In this document: one piece after another, positions 25,733 to 33,315 of the stretch | How positions within the stretch are numbered: the stretch's first letter is position 1 | Layout: each line of letters starts with the position of its first letter | From: Roseateles sp. | Lineage (GTDB): Bacteria > Pseudomonadota > Gammaproteobacteria > Burkholderiales > Burkholderiaceae | Length of the DNA: 45,570 nucleotides | Direction: 5' to 3' | Assembly: GCA_019232985.1 (NCBI GenBank) | Contig: JAFAMW010000024.1 | Location: 1-45,570 of the forward strand | Program-made: the position numbers and the translations under genes | The notes under the pieces: model-generated | Database searches by the model: none | What the model was told of the DNA's origin: nothing | The model's input: only the letters and a program-made list of their open reading frames with translations

Positions 25733-25757
25733 TTTGAAGCCTGCGCTCAAATAGACT
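25733..25757 (+). promoter_or_regulatory. LysR-type operator and -10 element
   Basis: Palindrome TTTGA-N9-TCAAA (25733-25737 / 25747-25751), which fits the T-N11-A rule of LysR regulators, directly abuts TAGACT (25752-25757). TAGACT ends 7 nt before the regulator ATG. Binding there would shut off the regulator's own gene. Confidence 0.5.
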
Positions 25758-25764
25758 GAAGGCC

Positions 25765-26727
25765 ATGAAGAAGCCCCTCGAGAAACCCGAGAAGCGCCAG
25801 GCGCTGACCCCCGACGCGCTGCTGATGATCGACGCGATCGCGCGCACCGGCAGCTTTGCGGCGGCCGCGCGCGAGATGGGCAAGGTGCCGTCGGCGCTGA
25901 CCTATAGCGTGCGCCAGCTCGAGGAGGCGCTCGACGTGCTGCTGTTCGACCGCCGCTCGCGCCAGGCGCGCCTGACGCGTGCGGGCGAGGAGCTGCTGAC
26001 CGAAGGCCGCCGCCTGCTGCAGGAGCTCGACGCCGTCGCGAACCGCGTGCGCCGCGTCGCGACCGGCTGGGAGAGCGAGCTCACGCTCGTGATCGACGAC
26101 GCGATCGCGCGCTCGGCGCTGTTCGACCTGATGCAGGCCTTCCACGAGGTCGAGGGCGGCCCGCCGACGCGGCTCAAGCTGATGGTCGGCGTGCTCTCGG
26201 GCACCTGGGAGCTGCTCGCGTCGGGCCAGGCCGACCTCGCGATCGGCGTGACCGCCCAGCCGCCGAGCGCGAGCCTGCGCTGCGAGCCGCTCGGCGAGAT
26301 GGAAATGAGCTTCTGCGTCGCGCCGCACCACCCGCTCGCGGCCGCCGACGAGCCGCTGAGCGCCGAGCTGCTCAGCGCGCACCGCGTCGTGACCGTCGCC
26401 GACACCGCGCGCACGCTCGCGCCGATCACGGTCGGCGTCGTGCCGGGCCAGGACGTGCTGACGATGCCGAACATGGCGATGAAGCTTGAGGCGCTGATCC
26501 GCGGCCTCGGCTGCGGCGCGCTGCCGACGCCGCTGGTGCGCCGCCATGTCGAGGCCGGCCGCCTCGTCGCGAAGCGGACCTGGCAGGGCGCGCGCCGCGG
26601 CACGCTGCACTACGCGTGGCGCGCGAGCAGCCAGCCGCCCGGCAAGGCGCTCGCGTGGTGGCTGCAGCAGCTGCAGAGTTCGGCGACGCGCGTCGCGCTG
26701 ATCGAGCGGCACGAAGGCCTGTTGTGA
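25765..26727 (+). CDS. LysR-family transcriptional regulator
   Basis: A 320-residue regulator. The N-terminal winged helix is at about residues 15-75 ([20 protein letters not shown], then [20 protein letters not shown] and [16 protein letters not shown]). The effector domain starts near residue 105 ([18 protein letters not shown]). It is transcribed divergently from the pirin gene, which is its likely target. A palindrome overlaps its own promoter. The mRNA is probably leaderless, since TAGACT lies 7 nt before the ATG and no ribosome binding site is seen. Its stop overlaps the GTG start of the next gene. Confidence 0.93.
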   Translation: MKKPLEKPEKRQALTPDALLMIDAIARTGSFAAAAREMGKVPSALTYSVRQLEEALDVLLFDRRSRQARLTRAGEELLTEGRRLLQELDAVANRVRRVATGWESELTLVIDDAIARSALFDLMQAFHEVEGGPPTRLKLMVGVLSGTWELLASGQADLAIGVTAQPPSASLRCEPLGEMEMSFCVAPHHPLAAADEPLSAELLSAHRVVTVADTARTLAPITVGVVPGQDVLTMPNMAMKLEALIRGLGCGALPTPLVRRHVEAGRLVAKRTWQGARRGTLHYAWRASSQPPGKALAWWLQQLQSSATRVALIERHEGLL

Positions 26728-27647
26728 GCGGGGCTGTGGGCGGCGCCGCGGGTGGCGCTTTGGGCGGCGGGTACGTCGGCCGGTTCGCCCCGTCGCCGAC
26801 CGGCCCGCTGCACGCCGGCTCGCTCGTCGCCGCACTCGCCTCGTGGCTCGACGCGCGCGCGCATGGCGGGCGCTGGCTCGTGCGCATCGAGGACGTCGAC
26901 CTGCCGCGCTGCCCGCCCGGCACCGACGCGCTGATCCTCGACCAGCTCGCGCGCTGCGGCCTCGTGCCCGACGCGCCGCCCGAGTGGCAGTCGCGCCGCG
27001 ACGCCCACTATGCCGCCGCGCTCGCGCGCCTCGTCGACGCGGGCCGCGCCTACGGCTGCGCGTGCACGCGCGCGGAGATCGCCGCGAACAGCGCGGCCCT
27101 GGGCATCGCGCGCAGCCGCCACGGCGAGCTCGTCTACCCGGGCACCTGCCGCGCGGGCACCGGCGGCCGGCCCGTGCGCGCGTGGCGGCTGCGCAGCGAC
27201 GCGCCGGCGCCCGTCGAATGGATCGACCGGCGCCTCGGCGCGCAGGCCCAGGACGTCGAGCGCGCGGTCGGCGACTTCGTGCTGCGCCGCGCCGACGGCC
27301 TGTGGGCCTACCAGCTCGCCGTCGTCGTCGACGACGCGGCGCAAGGCGTCACCGACGTCGTGCGCGGCGCCGACCTCGCCGACAACACGCCGCGCCAGAT
27401 CCTGCTGCAGCGCGCGCTGGGCTTTGCTGCGCCGCGCTACCTGCACACGCCGCTCGTGCTCGCGGCCGACGGCGCGAAGCTCAGCAAGCAGAACGGCGCG
27501 GCCGCGCTCGCGCTCGCCGACCCGGCGGCTGCCCTGCGGGCAGCCGCCGCGCATTTAGGTCTGACCCTGCGCGCCGCCACCCTGTCCGAGCTGCTCGCCG
27601 AGGGCGTCGCGGCCTGGCGTGGCATGATTCCAGGCTTTCCGGCATAG
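26724..27647 (+). CDS. gluQ: Glutamyl-Q tRNA(Asp) synthetase
   Basis: GluQRS glutamylates the queuosine base at position 34 of tRNA-Asp. The 307-residue protein is a truncated glutamyl-tRNA synthetase with only the catalytic core. Features: [20 protein letters not shown] with HAGS replacing [14 protein letters not shown], zinc-site cysteines in [10 protein letters not shown] and YPGTCR, and KLSKQNGA replacing KMSKS. No anticodon-binding domain is present, as expected. I chose the GTG at 26724, whose GTGA overlaps the LysR stop; a GTG at 26736 is also possible. The first dozen residues are Gly/Ala-rich and not conserved. Confidence 0.93.
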   Translation: MSGAVGGAAGGALGGGYVGRFAPSPTGPLHAGSLVAALASWLDARAHGGRWLVRIEDVDLPRCPPGTDALILDQLARCGLVPDAPPEWQSRRDAHYAAALARLVDAGRAYGCACTRAEIAANSAALGIARSRHGELVYPGTCRAGTGGRPVRAWRLRSDAPAPVEWIDRRLGAQAQDVERAVGDFVLRRADGLWAYQLAVVVDDAAQGVTDVVRGADLADNTPRQILLQRALGFAAPRYLHTPLVLAADGAKLSKQNGAAALALADPAAALRAAAAHLGLTLRAATLSELLAEGVAAWRGMIPGFPA

Positions 27648-27666
27648 ACGACAACAGGGATCCCCC

Positions 27667-28419
27667 ATGAACACCACCGAGAGCGGCCTGCAATTCGAGG
27701 ACAGCGTCGCCGGCGACGGCCGTCAGGCCGCGGCCGGCCAGGACGTCACGGTCCACTACACGGGTTGGCTGTGCAGCCTCGACGCCGACGGCCAATGGCA
27801 GCGCGGCACGAAGTTCGACTCGAGCCGCGACCGCAACGAGCCCTTCGATTTCGAGCTCGGCGCCGGCATGGTGATCCGCGGCTGGGACGAAGGCGTCCAG
27901 GGCATGCAGGTCGGCGGCACGCGCCTGCTCGTGATCCCGCCGCAGCTCGGCTACGGCGCGCGCGGCGCGGGCGGCGTGATCCCGCCCGGCGCGACGCTGA
28001 TGTTCGAGGTCCAGCTGCTCGGCGTCGCCGGCGGCGACGAGGCGATCGAGCTCTCGCTCCAGGACCACCCGACGGGCCTGCAGTTCGAGGACCGCGTGGC
28101 CGGCGCCGGAGACACCGCGCGCGCGGGCCAGCGCGTCAGCGTGCACTACACGGGCTGGCTGCTGCGCCGCGAGGCCGACGGCAGCCTCGTGCGCGGCAAG
28201 AAGTTCGACTCGAGCAAGGACCGTCGCCAGCCCTTCCGCTTCCACCTCGCCGGCGGCGAAGTGATCCGCGGCTGGGACGAAGGCGTGCAGGGCATGCAGG
28301 TCGGCGGCACGCGCCTGCTCGTGATCCCGCCCGAGCTCGGCTACGGCGCGCGCGGCGCCGGCGGCGTGATCCCGCCGAACGCGACGCTGCTGTTCGAGGT
28401 CGAGCTGCTGTCCGTCTGA
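27667..28419 (+). CDS. Tandem FKBP-type peptidyl-prolyl isomerase
   Basis: A 250-residue cytoplasmic protein made of two FKBP domains (about 1-117 and 135-250). Each carries [28 protein letters not shown] and [13 protein letters not shown], so both active sites look complete. Single-domain FKBPs of about 115 residues are the usual form in these bacteria, so this is an internal duplication. The second halves of the two domains are nearly identical in DNA too. A weak Shine-Dalgarno AGGGAT precedes the ATG at 27667, 19 bp after gluQ. It probably works in folding of cytoplasmic proteins. Confidence 0.93.
   Translation: MNTTESGLQFEDSVAGDGRQAAAGQDVTVHYTGWLCSLDADGQWQRGTKFDSSRDRNEPFDFELGAGMVIRGWDEGVQGMQVGGTRLLVIPPQLGYGARGAGGVIPPGATLMFEVQLLGVAGGDEAIELSLQDHPTGLQFEDRVAGAGDTARAGQRVSVHYTGWLLRREADGSLVRGKKFDSSKDRRQPFRFHLAGGEVIRGWDEGVQGMQVGGTRLLVIPPELGYGARGAGGVIPPNATLLFEVELLSV
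27871..28011 (+). repeat. FKBP internal duplication, copy 1
   Basis: 141 bp that recur at 28261-28401, offset 390 bp, with about eight mismatches by eye. The segment encodes the [10 protein letters not shown] to LMFEV part of domain 1. Confidence 0.8.
28261..28401 (+). repeat. FKBP internal duplication, copy 2
   Basis: The partner of 27871-28011, coding the same part of domain 2. The 5' halves of the two domains are much less alike at the DNA level. Confidence 0.8.
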
Positions 28420-28429
28420 CCCCATAACC

Positions 28430-28454
28430 CGCGGGCAAGGCCGCCCGCGCGTTT
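28430..28454 (+). terminator. Probable terminator after the FKBP gene
   Basis: CGCGGGC (28430-28436), 6-nt loop, GCCCGCG (28443-28449), followed by CGTTTGG. The T-tract is weak. A second G/C palindrome (28487-28494 / 28507-28514) follows. Confidence 0.5.
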
Positions 28455-28525
28455 GGCATCGCGTCTCGGGGTACACCCGGGCGTTTGCGCGCGGCCTTGG
28501 ACAGGTCCGCGCGCGACCCGCATTG

Positions 28526-28531
28526 AATAAT
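28526..28531 (+). promoter_or_regulatory. Candidate -10 element, leaderless SpmAB-like transcript
   Basis: AATAAT, ending 6 nt before the ATG at 28538. No Shine-Dalgarno sequence is seen. Confidence 0.45.
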
Positions 28532-28537
28532 CCAGGC

Positions 28538-29785
28538 ATGGTTCTGAACATCGTCTGGATCGGCTTTTTCCTGGCCAGCTTCGTCGTCGCGCTCGTGCAG
28601 CTCGCACAGGGCGACCTCAGCGTCTTCTCGCGCATGCTCACGGGCCTGTTCGACGCCGCGCACACCGGCTTCGACATCGCGCTGGGCCTCGTCGGCGTGA
28701 TGAGTCTTTGGCTCGGCGTGATGAAGATCGGCGAGCGCGCCGGCATGATCCAGCTGTTCGCGCGCGCGCTCGCGCCGCTGTTCGTGCGCATCTACCCCGA
28801 AGTGCCGCGCGGCCACCCGGCCGGCGGCGCGATCGTCATGAACCTCTCGGCGAACATGCTGGGCCTCGACAACGCGGCCACGCCGCTGGGCCTCAAGGCG
28901 ATGAAGGAGCTGCAGGAGATCAACCCGCAGAAGGACACCGCGAGCAACGCGATGATCATGTTCCTGGTGCTCAACACCGCGGGCATGACGCTGATCCCGA
29001 CCTCGGTCATCGCGATGCGCCAGGCGATCGCGCTCGAGCAGCATGTCGCGAACTTCAACGCGGCCGACATCTTCCTGCCGACGCTGATCTCGACCTTCGT
29101 CTCCTTCGTCGCGGGCCTCGTCCTCATCGCGCTGATCCAGCGCGTGCGCCTGTTCAGCCTGCCCGTGCTCGGGCTGTTCGGCGGCTTCGCGGCGCTGATG
29201 GCCGGCGTGTTCGGCTGGCTGCACAGCTACCCGCCCGAGCAGATGTCGTCGATCATCGGCGCCTTGGGCAGCGGCGTGATCCTGACGATCGTGATGCTGT
29301 TCATCGGCGCCGGCGCACTCAAGCGCATCAACGTCTACGAGGCCTTCGTCGAAGGCGCGAAGGAAGGCTTCGGCACGGCGATCGGCATCGTGCCCTACCT
29401 GATCGCGATGCTCGTCGCGATCTCGGTGTTCCGCACGACCGGCTGCCTCGACGTCATCGTGCACGGCGTCGCCGCCGTGGTCGGCGCCCTGGGCCTGCCG
29501 ACCGACTTCGTGCCGGCGCTGCCGGTCGGGCTCATGAAGCCGCTGTCGGGCAGCGGCGCGCGCGGCCTGATGGTCGACGTGCTCAAGCATTACGGCGTCA
29601 ACAGCTTCCAGGGCCAGCTCGCCGCGATCATCCAGGGCTCGACCGAAACGACCTTCTACGTGCTCGCGGTCTACTTCGGCAGCGTCAACATCAAGCGCAC
29701 GCGCTACGCGCTCGCGGCCGGGCTGTTCGTCGACCTGGTCGGCGTGGTCGGGGCGATCTGCGTCGGGTACTGGTTCTTCAAGTAA
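28538..29785 (+). CDS. Fused SpmA-SpmB-like nucleoside-recognition (Gate) membrane protein
   Basis: A 415-residue inner-membrane protein with about ten hydrophobic segments and two Gate/nucleoside-recognition domains. The first half matches SpmA (MNLSANMLGLDNAATPLGLK at about residues 102-121; LNTAGMTLIPTSVIAMR). The second matches SpmB (GIVPYLIAMLVAISVFR; PVGLMKPLSGSGARGLMVD). In spore-formers these are separate small proteins needed for spore maturation; fused forms occur in non-sporulating proteobacteria with unknown role. A transport or nucleoside-linked function is inferred from the domain name only. The ATG at 28538 is chosen; a TTG 15 nt upstream is less likely because it precedes the -10 candidate. 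Confidence 0.88.
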   Translation: MVLNIVWIGFFLASFVVALVQLAQGDLSVFSRMLTGLFDAAHTGFDIALGLVGVMSLWLGVMKIGERAGMIQLFARALAPLFVRIYPEVPRGHPAGGAIVMNLSANMLGLDNAATPLGLKAMKELQEINPQKDTASNAMIMFLVLNTAGMTLIPTSVIAMRQAIALEQHVANFNAADIFLPTLISTFVSFVAGLVLIALIQRVRLFSLPVLGLFGGFAALMAGVFGWLHSYPPEQMSSIIGALGSGVILTIVMLFIGAGALKRINVYEAFVEGAKEGFGTAIGIVPYLIAMLVAISVFRTTGCLDVIVHGVAAVVGALGLPTDFVPALPVGLMKPLSGSGARGLMVDVLKHYGVNSFQGQLAAIIQGSTETTFYVLAVYFGSVNIKRTRYALAAGLFVDLVGVVGAICVGYWFFK

Positions 29786-29822
29786 ACGGCCGGCGCTTTG
29801 TCGGCCTTCCAAGCTGCCGCCG

Positions 29823-30278
29823 ATGAACCCTGAACTCGACCTCCTGCTCCGCCAGCTCGAACCCGCCGCCGCGGCAACGCCGGCGCTGCGCCTGCGTTTC
29901 GGGCTGGCCTGCGTCGAGCGCGTCGAACATCTGCTCGAACACGCGGACGCGCTGGCCGGCCTCGCGGCGTTTCGGACCCTCGTGGCACAGCGCGCGTACG
30001 ACGGACTCGCCGCGCTGGCGCCGCGCCTCGAGGCCGTCGCGAACGCGCACCAAGGCTCGCGATCGCTCGACGGCGTCGGCCACGCCGCGGTGTCGGCCAC
30101 CTACGCCCTCGCGAACGCCGTCGCCGGGCGCGCCAGGCAGGCGGCCGACTACGCGGCGTACGCGAGCGTCTACGGTCAGGGCGGCTACGGGGCGACCTCG
30201 GATCCCGCGTCGTTCGAGCCGGAGCGCGCCTGGCAGGTCCTGCAGCTGCGGCGCCTGCTCGACGGGCCACCCGCTTAG
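29823..30278 (+). CDS. Unrecognised helical protein
   Basis: A 151-residue soluble protein that I do not recognise. It is Ala/Leu-rich and almost entirely helical, with no signal peptide, membrane helix or catalytic motif. Two parts look family-like: LRLRFGLACVERVEHLLEHA near the start, and YGATSDPASFEPERAWQVLQ near the end after a Tyr/Ala-rich segment (AADYAAYASVYGQGG). The layout recalls helical immunity-type proteins, but no toxin gene is adjacent. The ATG lies 37 bp after the SpmAB-like gene and could share its transcript. Codon use matches the surroundings, so it is probably a real gene. Confidence 0.65.
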   Translation: MNPELDLLLRQLEPAAAATPALRLRFGLACVERVEHLLEHADALAGLAAFRTLVAQRAYDGLAALAPRLEAVANAHQGSRSLDGVGHAAVSATYALANAVAGRARQAADYAAYASVYGQGGYGATSDPASFEPERAWQVLQLRRLLDGPPA

Positions 30279-30291
30279 GAAGGGCTGGCTC

Positions 30292-30600
30292 CTAGCTGCC
30301 GGCGCGCCGCAGCACGCGACTCGTCCGGGTCGCGACCAGGGTCACGCGTTCGCGCTCGACCGCGGTCCACCCATCACCCTCGCCGAGGCGGCCGCCGCCG
30401 CGCGCGACGAGCGCGCCGCCGAGCCATTGCGCCGGCCGGACCAGCACGACCTCGCCGGCGACGACGCACAGGCCGTCGCGCGGCGCGAGCGCGATGTCGA
30501 GGCGCTGGCCGGCGAGCAGCTCGACCGTCTGCTGCGGCGGGGTCGGCGGGCGCCGCGCGATGCGGCGCAGCCAGAACGAAAGCGTGAGCGCGTGGTCCAT
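30292..30600 (-). CDS. Small DUF2917-like protein
   Basis: A 102-residue protein starting MDHALTLSFWLRRIAR. The beta-rich core (VELLAGQRLDIALAPRDGL, VVAGEVVLVRPAQWLGGA) resembles DUF2917 proteins, a small domain of unknown function common in Burkholderiales. I assign it tentatively. The ATG at 30600 has a GAGGG Shine-Dalgarno sequence just upstream; a longer frame to 30741 lacks one and runs through the regulator's promoter region. It is divergent from the MocR regulator, and the two share 155 bp of intergenic DNA with a long inverted repeat. Confidence 0.6.
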   Translation of the reverse strand: MDHALTLSFWLRRIARRPPTPPQQTVELLAGQRLDIALAPRDGLCVVAGEVVLVRPAQWLGGALVARGGGRLGEGDGWTAVERERVTLVATRTSRVLRRAGS

Positions 30601-30661
30601 GCCCTCACTGTGCGGCGGCGCCCGCCTCGGCGACAGCCACAGCGCCTGTCGAAGTGGGCAA

Positions 30662-30720
30662 GAACAGATGCGGCCGGACAAAACTGTTTCGATAACATCG
30701 CTGCGCCGCTGTATCTGTTC
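30662..30720. promoter_or_regulatory. Inverted repeat between the DUF2917-like gene and the MocR gene
   Basis: GAACAGAT (30662-30669) and ATCTGTTC (30713-30720) are perfect inverted copies 43 bp apart. Between them lies CTGTTTCGATAACAT (30684-30698), with GATAAC as a possible -10. Widely spaced half-sites are usual for MocR regulators, so this is a candidate shared operator. Confidence 0.45.
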
Positions 30721-30755
30721 GTTCCCCGCGCCCTGAGTCAAGCTGCGGCCGTCCC

Positions 30756-32198
30756 ATGTCCACGCTCTATCGCCGCATCGCCGACCATTACCTGACCGCG
30801 CTGAGCGAAGGCACCCTGCCCCCGGGCACGCGCTTCCCGTCGGTGCGCCGCCTGATGCGAGATCACGAAGTCAGCCTGTCGACCGCCCTGCAGGTCTGCC
30901 GGCACCTCGAGGACCTCGGCTGGCTGCAGGCGCGGCCGCGCTCGGGCTACTACGTGCAGCGCCCGCTGCGCGCGAGCCTGCCGCCGGCGCGCGAATGGCC
31001 GCTGGAGCCCCGCGAGGCCGACTACGTCGGCATCCACGCGCGCCTGTCGGCGCTGCTCGCGCGCGGCGAGGCGCGCGCGAACCGCGTCAACCTGGCGCTC
31101 GCGGTCGGGCCGCCCGAGCTGTACCCGACGCCGGCCCTCGCGCGCACGGCCCAGCAGCTGCTGCGCCGCCATCCCGAGCTGCTGACGCGCATGTCGCGCC
31201 GGCACGGCCACCCGGCGCTGAAGGCGGCGCTCGCGCGGCGCGCGCTCGACCGCGGCATCCACGCGGCGAGCGAGGAGATCGTCGTGACCCATGGCTGCAT
31301 CGAGGCGCTCAACCTCGCCTTGCGCGCGGTGACGCAGCCGGGCGACTGCGTGGCCGTCGAATCGCCGACCTTCTACGGCATGCTGCAGAACCTCGAGGCG
31401 CTCGGCCTGCGCGCGCTCGAGATCCCGACGAGCCCGCACACCGGCCTGTCCGTCGACGCGCTCGAATTCGCCCTGCAGCGCGACGCCGAACAGGGGCGCC
31501 GCCTGCGCGCCGTGATGGTCATGCCGACCGTGCACAACCCGCTCGGCTGCGTGATGCCCGACGCCGCCAAGGAGCGCCTCGTGCGCCTGTGCGAGCGCCA
31601 CGACATCGCGCTGATCGAGGACGACACCTACGCCGACATGCTCGCTCCGGGCGCGCAGGCGCGCGCCGCGAAGAGCTGGTGCCGCAGCGGCCACGTCATC
31701 TACTGCCAGTCGCTCAACAAGAGCCTCGCGCCGGGCCTGCGCGTCGGCTGGACGCTGGCCGGACGCTGGCAGGCGCGCGTCGAGATGCTCAAGTACACGC
31801 AGACGCGCTTCAACGAAGACCTGCCGCAGATGGCGCTCGCCGGCTTTGTCGCGGGCGCCGGCTGGGACCGCCACCTGAACCAGCTGCGCCAGACACTGGC
31901 GCGGCGTCGTGAGGATTACCTCGAGGGCATCGCGCGGCATTTCCCCGCGGGCACGCGCGTCTCGCCGCCGGCAGGCGGCCTGCTGCTGTGGATCGAGCTG
32001 CCGGAGCAGGTCTCGGGCGACGCGCTGTTCGACGCCGCGCTCGACGCCGGCATCAAGATCTCGCCGGGTTCGATGTTCTCGAACGCGCGGCGATTCGACC
32101 ATTTCATGCGCCTGACGGTCGGGACGCCATACAGTCCGGCCGTCGACGACGCGCTGAAGTGGCTCGGGGGGCGGATCGGTGCGGCGGCGACGCGCTGA
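30756..32198 (+). CDS. MocR/PdxR-type regulator (GntR helix-turn-helix plus aminotransferase domain)
   Basis: A 480-residue chimeric regulator. The GntR winged helix is at about residues 1-70 (YRRIADHYLTALSEGTLPPG; FPSVRRLMRDHEVSLSTALQ). A linker leads to a fold-type I aminotransferase domain from about residue 110. PLP-binding residues are visible: VTHGCIEALNLALRAV, VMPTVHNPLGCVMPDAA, IEDDTYADM, and Lys322 in QSLNKSLAPGLRVGW. Proteins of this type use PLP as cofactor or signal. Its target is unknown. The divergent DUF2917-like gene and its own gene are the obvious candidates. The ATG is at 30756; no strong ribosome binding site was seen. Confidence 0.92.
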   Translation: MSTLYRRIADHYLTALSEGTLPPGTRFPSVRRLMRDHEVSLSTALQVCRHLEDLGWLQARPRSGYYVQRPLRASLPPAREWPLEPREADYVGIHARLSALLARGEARANRVNLALAVGPPELYPTPALARTAQQLLRRHPELLTRMSRRHGHPALKAALARRALDRGIHAASEEIVVTHGCIEALNLALRAVTQPGDCVAVESPTFYGMLQNLEALGLRALEIPTSPHTGLSVDALEFALQRDAEQGRRLRAVMVMPTVHNPLGCVMPDAAKERLVRLCERHDIALIEDDTYADMLAPGAQARAAKSWCRSGHVIYCQSLNKSLAPGLRVGWTLAGRWQARVEMLKYTQTRFNEDLPQMALAGFVAGAGWDRHLNQLRQTLARRREDYLEGIARHFPAGTRVSPPAGGLLLWIELPEQVSGDALFDAALDAGIKISPGSMFSNARRFDHFMRLTVGTPYSPAVDDALKWLGGRIGAAATR

Positions 32199-32227
32199 GC
32201 GCGCTCGATGTCGAACCGGGCCTCTCG

Positions 32228-32271
32228 TTGACGGCGAGGCGATGGAGTTTTACGATTTCAGAAATCGTAAA
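32228..32271 (+). promoter_or_regulatory. Promoter and operator of the AbrB/PIN toxin-antitoxin module
   Basis: The promoter is TTGACG (32228-32233), 17 bp, TACGAT (32251-32256). A perfect 11-bp inverted repeat with a 1-bp centre, arms TTTACGATTTC (32249-32259) and GAAATCGTAAA (32261-32271), covers the -10. This is the classic geometry for autorepression by the antitoxin or toxin-antitoxin complex. Confidence 0.75.
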
Positions 32272-32283
32272 GAGACCACCCGC

Positions 32284-32508
32284 ATGCCGGAACCCACCAC
32301 CCTCTCCAGCAAGGGCCAGGTCACTGTGCCGCGCGCGGTGCGCGAGCAGTTGGGGCTGCAGGCCGGCGACAAGATTGCCTGGTCCGTGCTGAGCAACGGC
32401 ACGGTCGTCCTGCGGCCCAAGACGCGACGACTGGTCGATCTGATGGGAATCCTGACGGCGCCGGGGCAGCCCGGCGTTTCCGTTGACGAGATGCGACTGC
32501 CCGAATGA
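32284..32508 (+). CDS. AbrB/MazE/SpoVT-family antitoxin
   Basis: A 74-residue swapped-hairpin DNA-binding antitoxin (VapB-like). The AbrB core is clear: LSSKGQVTVPRAVREQLGLQ, then AGDKIAWSVLSNGTVVLRPK. The C-terminal 25 residues (VDLMGILTAPGQPGVSVDEM) are the toxin-binding tail. I chose the ATG at 32284, since an in-frame ATG at 32242 lies inside the promoter and operator. AAAGAGA at 32269-32275 may act as a weak ribosome binding site. The stop overlaps the toxin start (ATGA). It neutralises the PIN toxin and probably represses the operon through the palindrome. Confidence 0.9.
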   Translation: MPEPTTLSSKGQVTVPRAVREQLGLQAGDKIAWSVLSNGTVVLRPKTRRLVDLMGILTAPGQPGVSVDEMRLPE

Positions 32509-32915
32509 GCGCCGCCGTCGACACCAACGTCCTTGTCCGGATTCTTGTGCAGGATCCGACGGCGCCCGCTCAATGCGGGGCGACGCGTCGGCTGGTGGAC
32601 GACACCACCGCCGCAGGCGAAAGCTTGCTCGTCAGCTTGTGCGCGCTGCTCGAAACCGAATGGGTGCTGCGCAGCCGATACAAGATTGGCCGTCAGGCGA
32701 TGTCGGCCGCGATCATCGCCATGCTGGAAACACCGGGGATCGAGTTCGAGCACGATGCCACCGTGGAAGAGGCGCTCTACCTGTTCGAGAACTTTCCGGC
32801 CACGGACTTCGCGGACTGCCTTCTGGCAGCGCGCGCAACCCACCTCGGGCGTACCCGGTTCGTGACATTCGACAAACGCGCCGCGCGACTGCCTCGCGGG
32901 GAACTTCTGCAGTGA
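32505..32915 (+). CDS. PIN-domain ribonuclease toxin (VapC-like)
   Basis: A 136-residue PIN-domain toxin, predicted to cleave RNA with Mg2+ or Mn2+. The acidic residues are in place: D6 (AAVDTNVLVRIL), E50 (ALLETEWVLRS), D101 and D104 (ATDFADCLLAARA), and D123 (FVTFDKRAARLP). The active site therefore looks intact. The ATG at 32505 overlaps the antitoxin stop by 4 bp, so translation is coupled. This is the first of three toxin-antitoxin pairs in 2.1 kb. Codon use is less extreme in GC3 than in the flanking genes, which suggests horizontal acquisition. Confidence 0.92.
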   Translation: MSAAVDTNVLVRILVQDPTAPAQCGATRRLVDDTTAAGESLLVSLCALLETEWVLRSRYKIGRQAMSAAIIAMLETPGIEFEHDATVEEALYLFENFPATDFADCLLAARATHLGRTRFVTFDKRAARLPRGELLQ

Positions 32916-33007
32916 GCAGGGGACTCCAGACGGCCAGGACCGGGCGGTCGCGAGCGGCAGCTTCGGAGCGTTTCGAACCGGCCGGGCGGACCAGTTTTCG
33001 GGGGGGG

Positions 33008-33036
33008 TTGAACTTGTAGTGCGGTTGCACTACGAT
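33008..33036 (+). promoter_or_regulatory. Promoter and operator of the RHH/ParE module
   Basis: TTGAAC (33008-33013), 17 bp, TACGAT (33031-33036), ending 6 nt before the antitoxin ATG. A perfect inverted repeat GTAGTGC (33016-33022) / GCACTAC (33027-33033) fills the spacer and enters the -10. The mRNA is predicted to be leaderless. Confidence 0.65.
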
Positions 33037-33042
33037 TTGACT

Positions 33043-33315
33043 ATGAAAGACGCTGTCATTCCCCAAGTCCGTGTTGAGAGCGAGCTGCGTGCCAAGCTCG
33101 ATGCGGTGCTGCGTCCTGGCGAAACCTTGACCGAATTCGTCGAGGGCGCGGTGCGCAACGCCGTCGAGTACCGGCGCGTTCAGACCGACTTCGCATCGCG
33201 GTGCGAGGCATCCCTGGCCGAGTACGAGCGCACAGGGGTTTCCATCCCCGCTGCCCAGGTCATTGCCAAGCTGGAATCCAAGCTGGCCAAGCGCCGCAAG
33301 CAACTTGGCGGATGA
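33043..33315 (+). CDS. Ribbon-helix-helix-type antitoxin (YlcI/YnfO-like)
   Basis: A 90-residue antitoxin partner of the ParE-like toxin. The N-terminal part (IPQVRVESELRAKLDAVLRP, then GETLTEFVEGAVRNAVEYRR) fits a ribbon-helix-helix DNA-binding domain like YlcI/YnfO proteins. The C-terminal half is a charged helix (IAKLESKLAKRRKQ) that would wrap the toxin. I chose the ATG at 33043 because TACGAT ends 6 nt earlier and no ribosome binding site exists; a GTG at 33019 lies inside the promoter. The stop overlaps the toxin start (ATGA). Confidence 0.82.
   Translation: MKDAVIPQVRVESELRAKLDAVLRPGETLTEFVEGAVRNAVEYRRVQTDFASRCEASLAEYERTGVSIPAAQVIAKLESKLAKRRKQLGG

Noticed and set aside
32242..32283. 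Upstream ATG (32242) for the AbrB antitoxin
   Set aside because: It lies between the -35 and -10 elements and upstream of any plausible transcription start. The AbrB fold begins after 32284.
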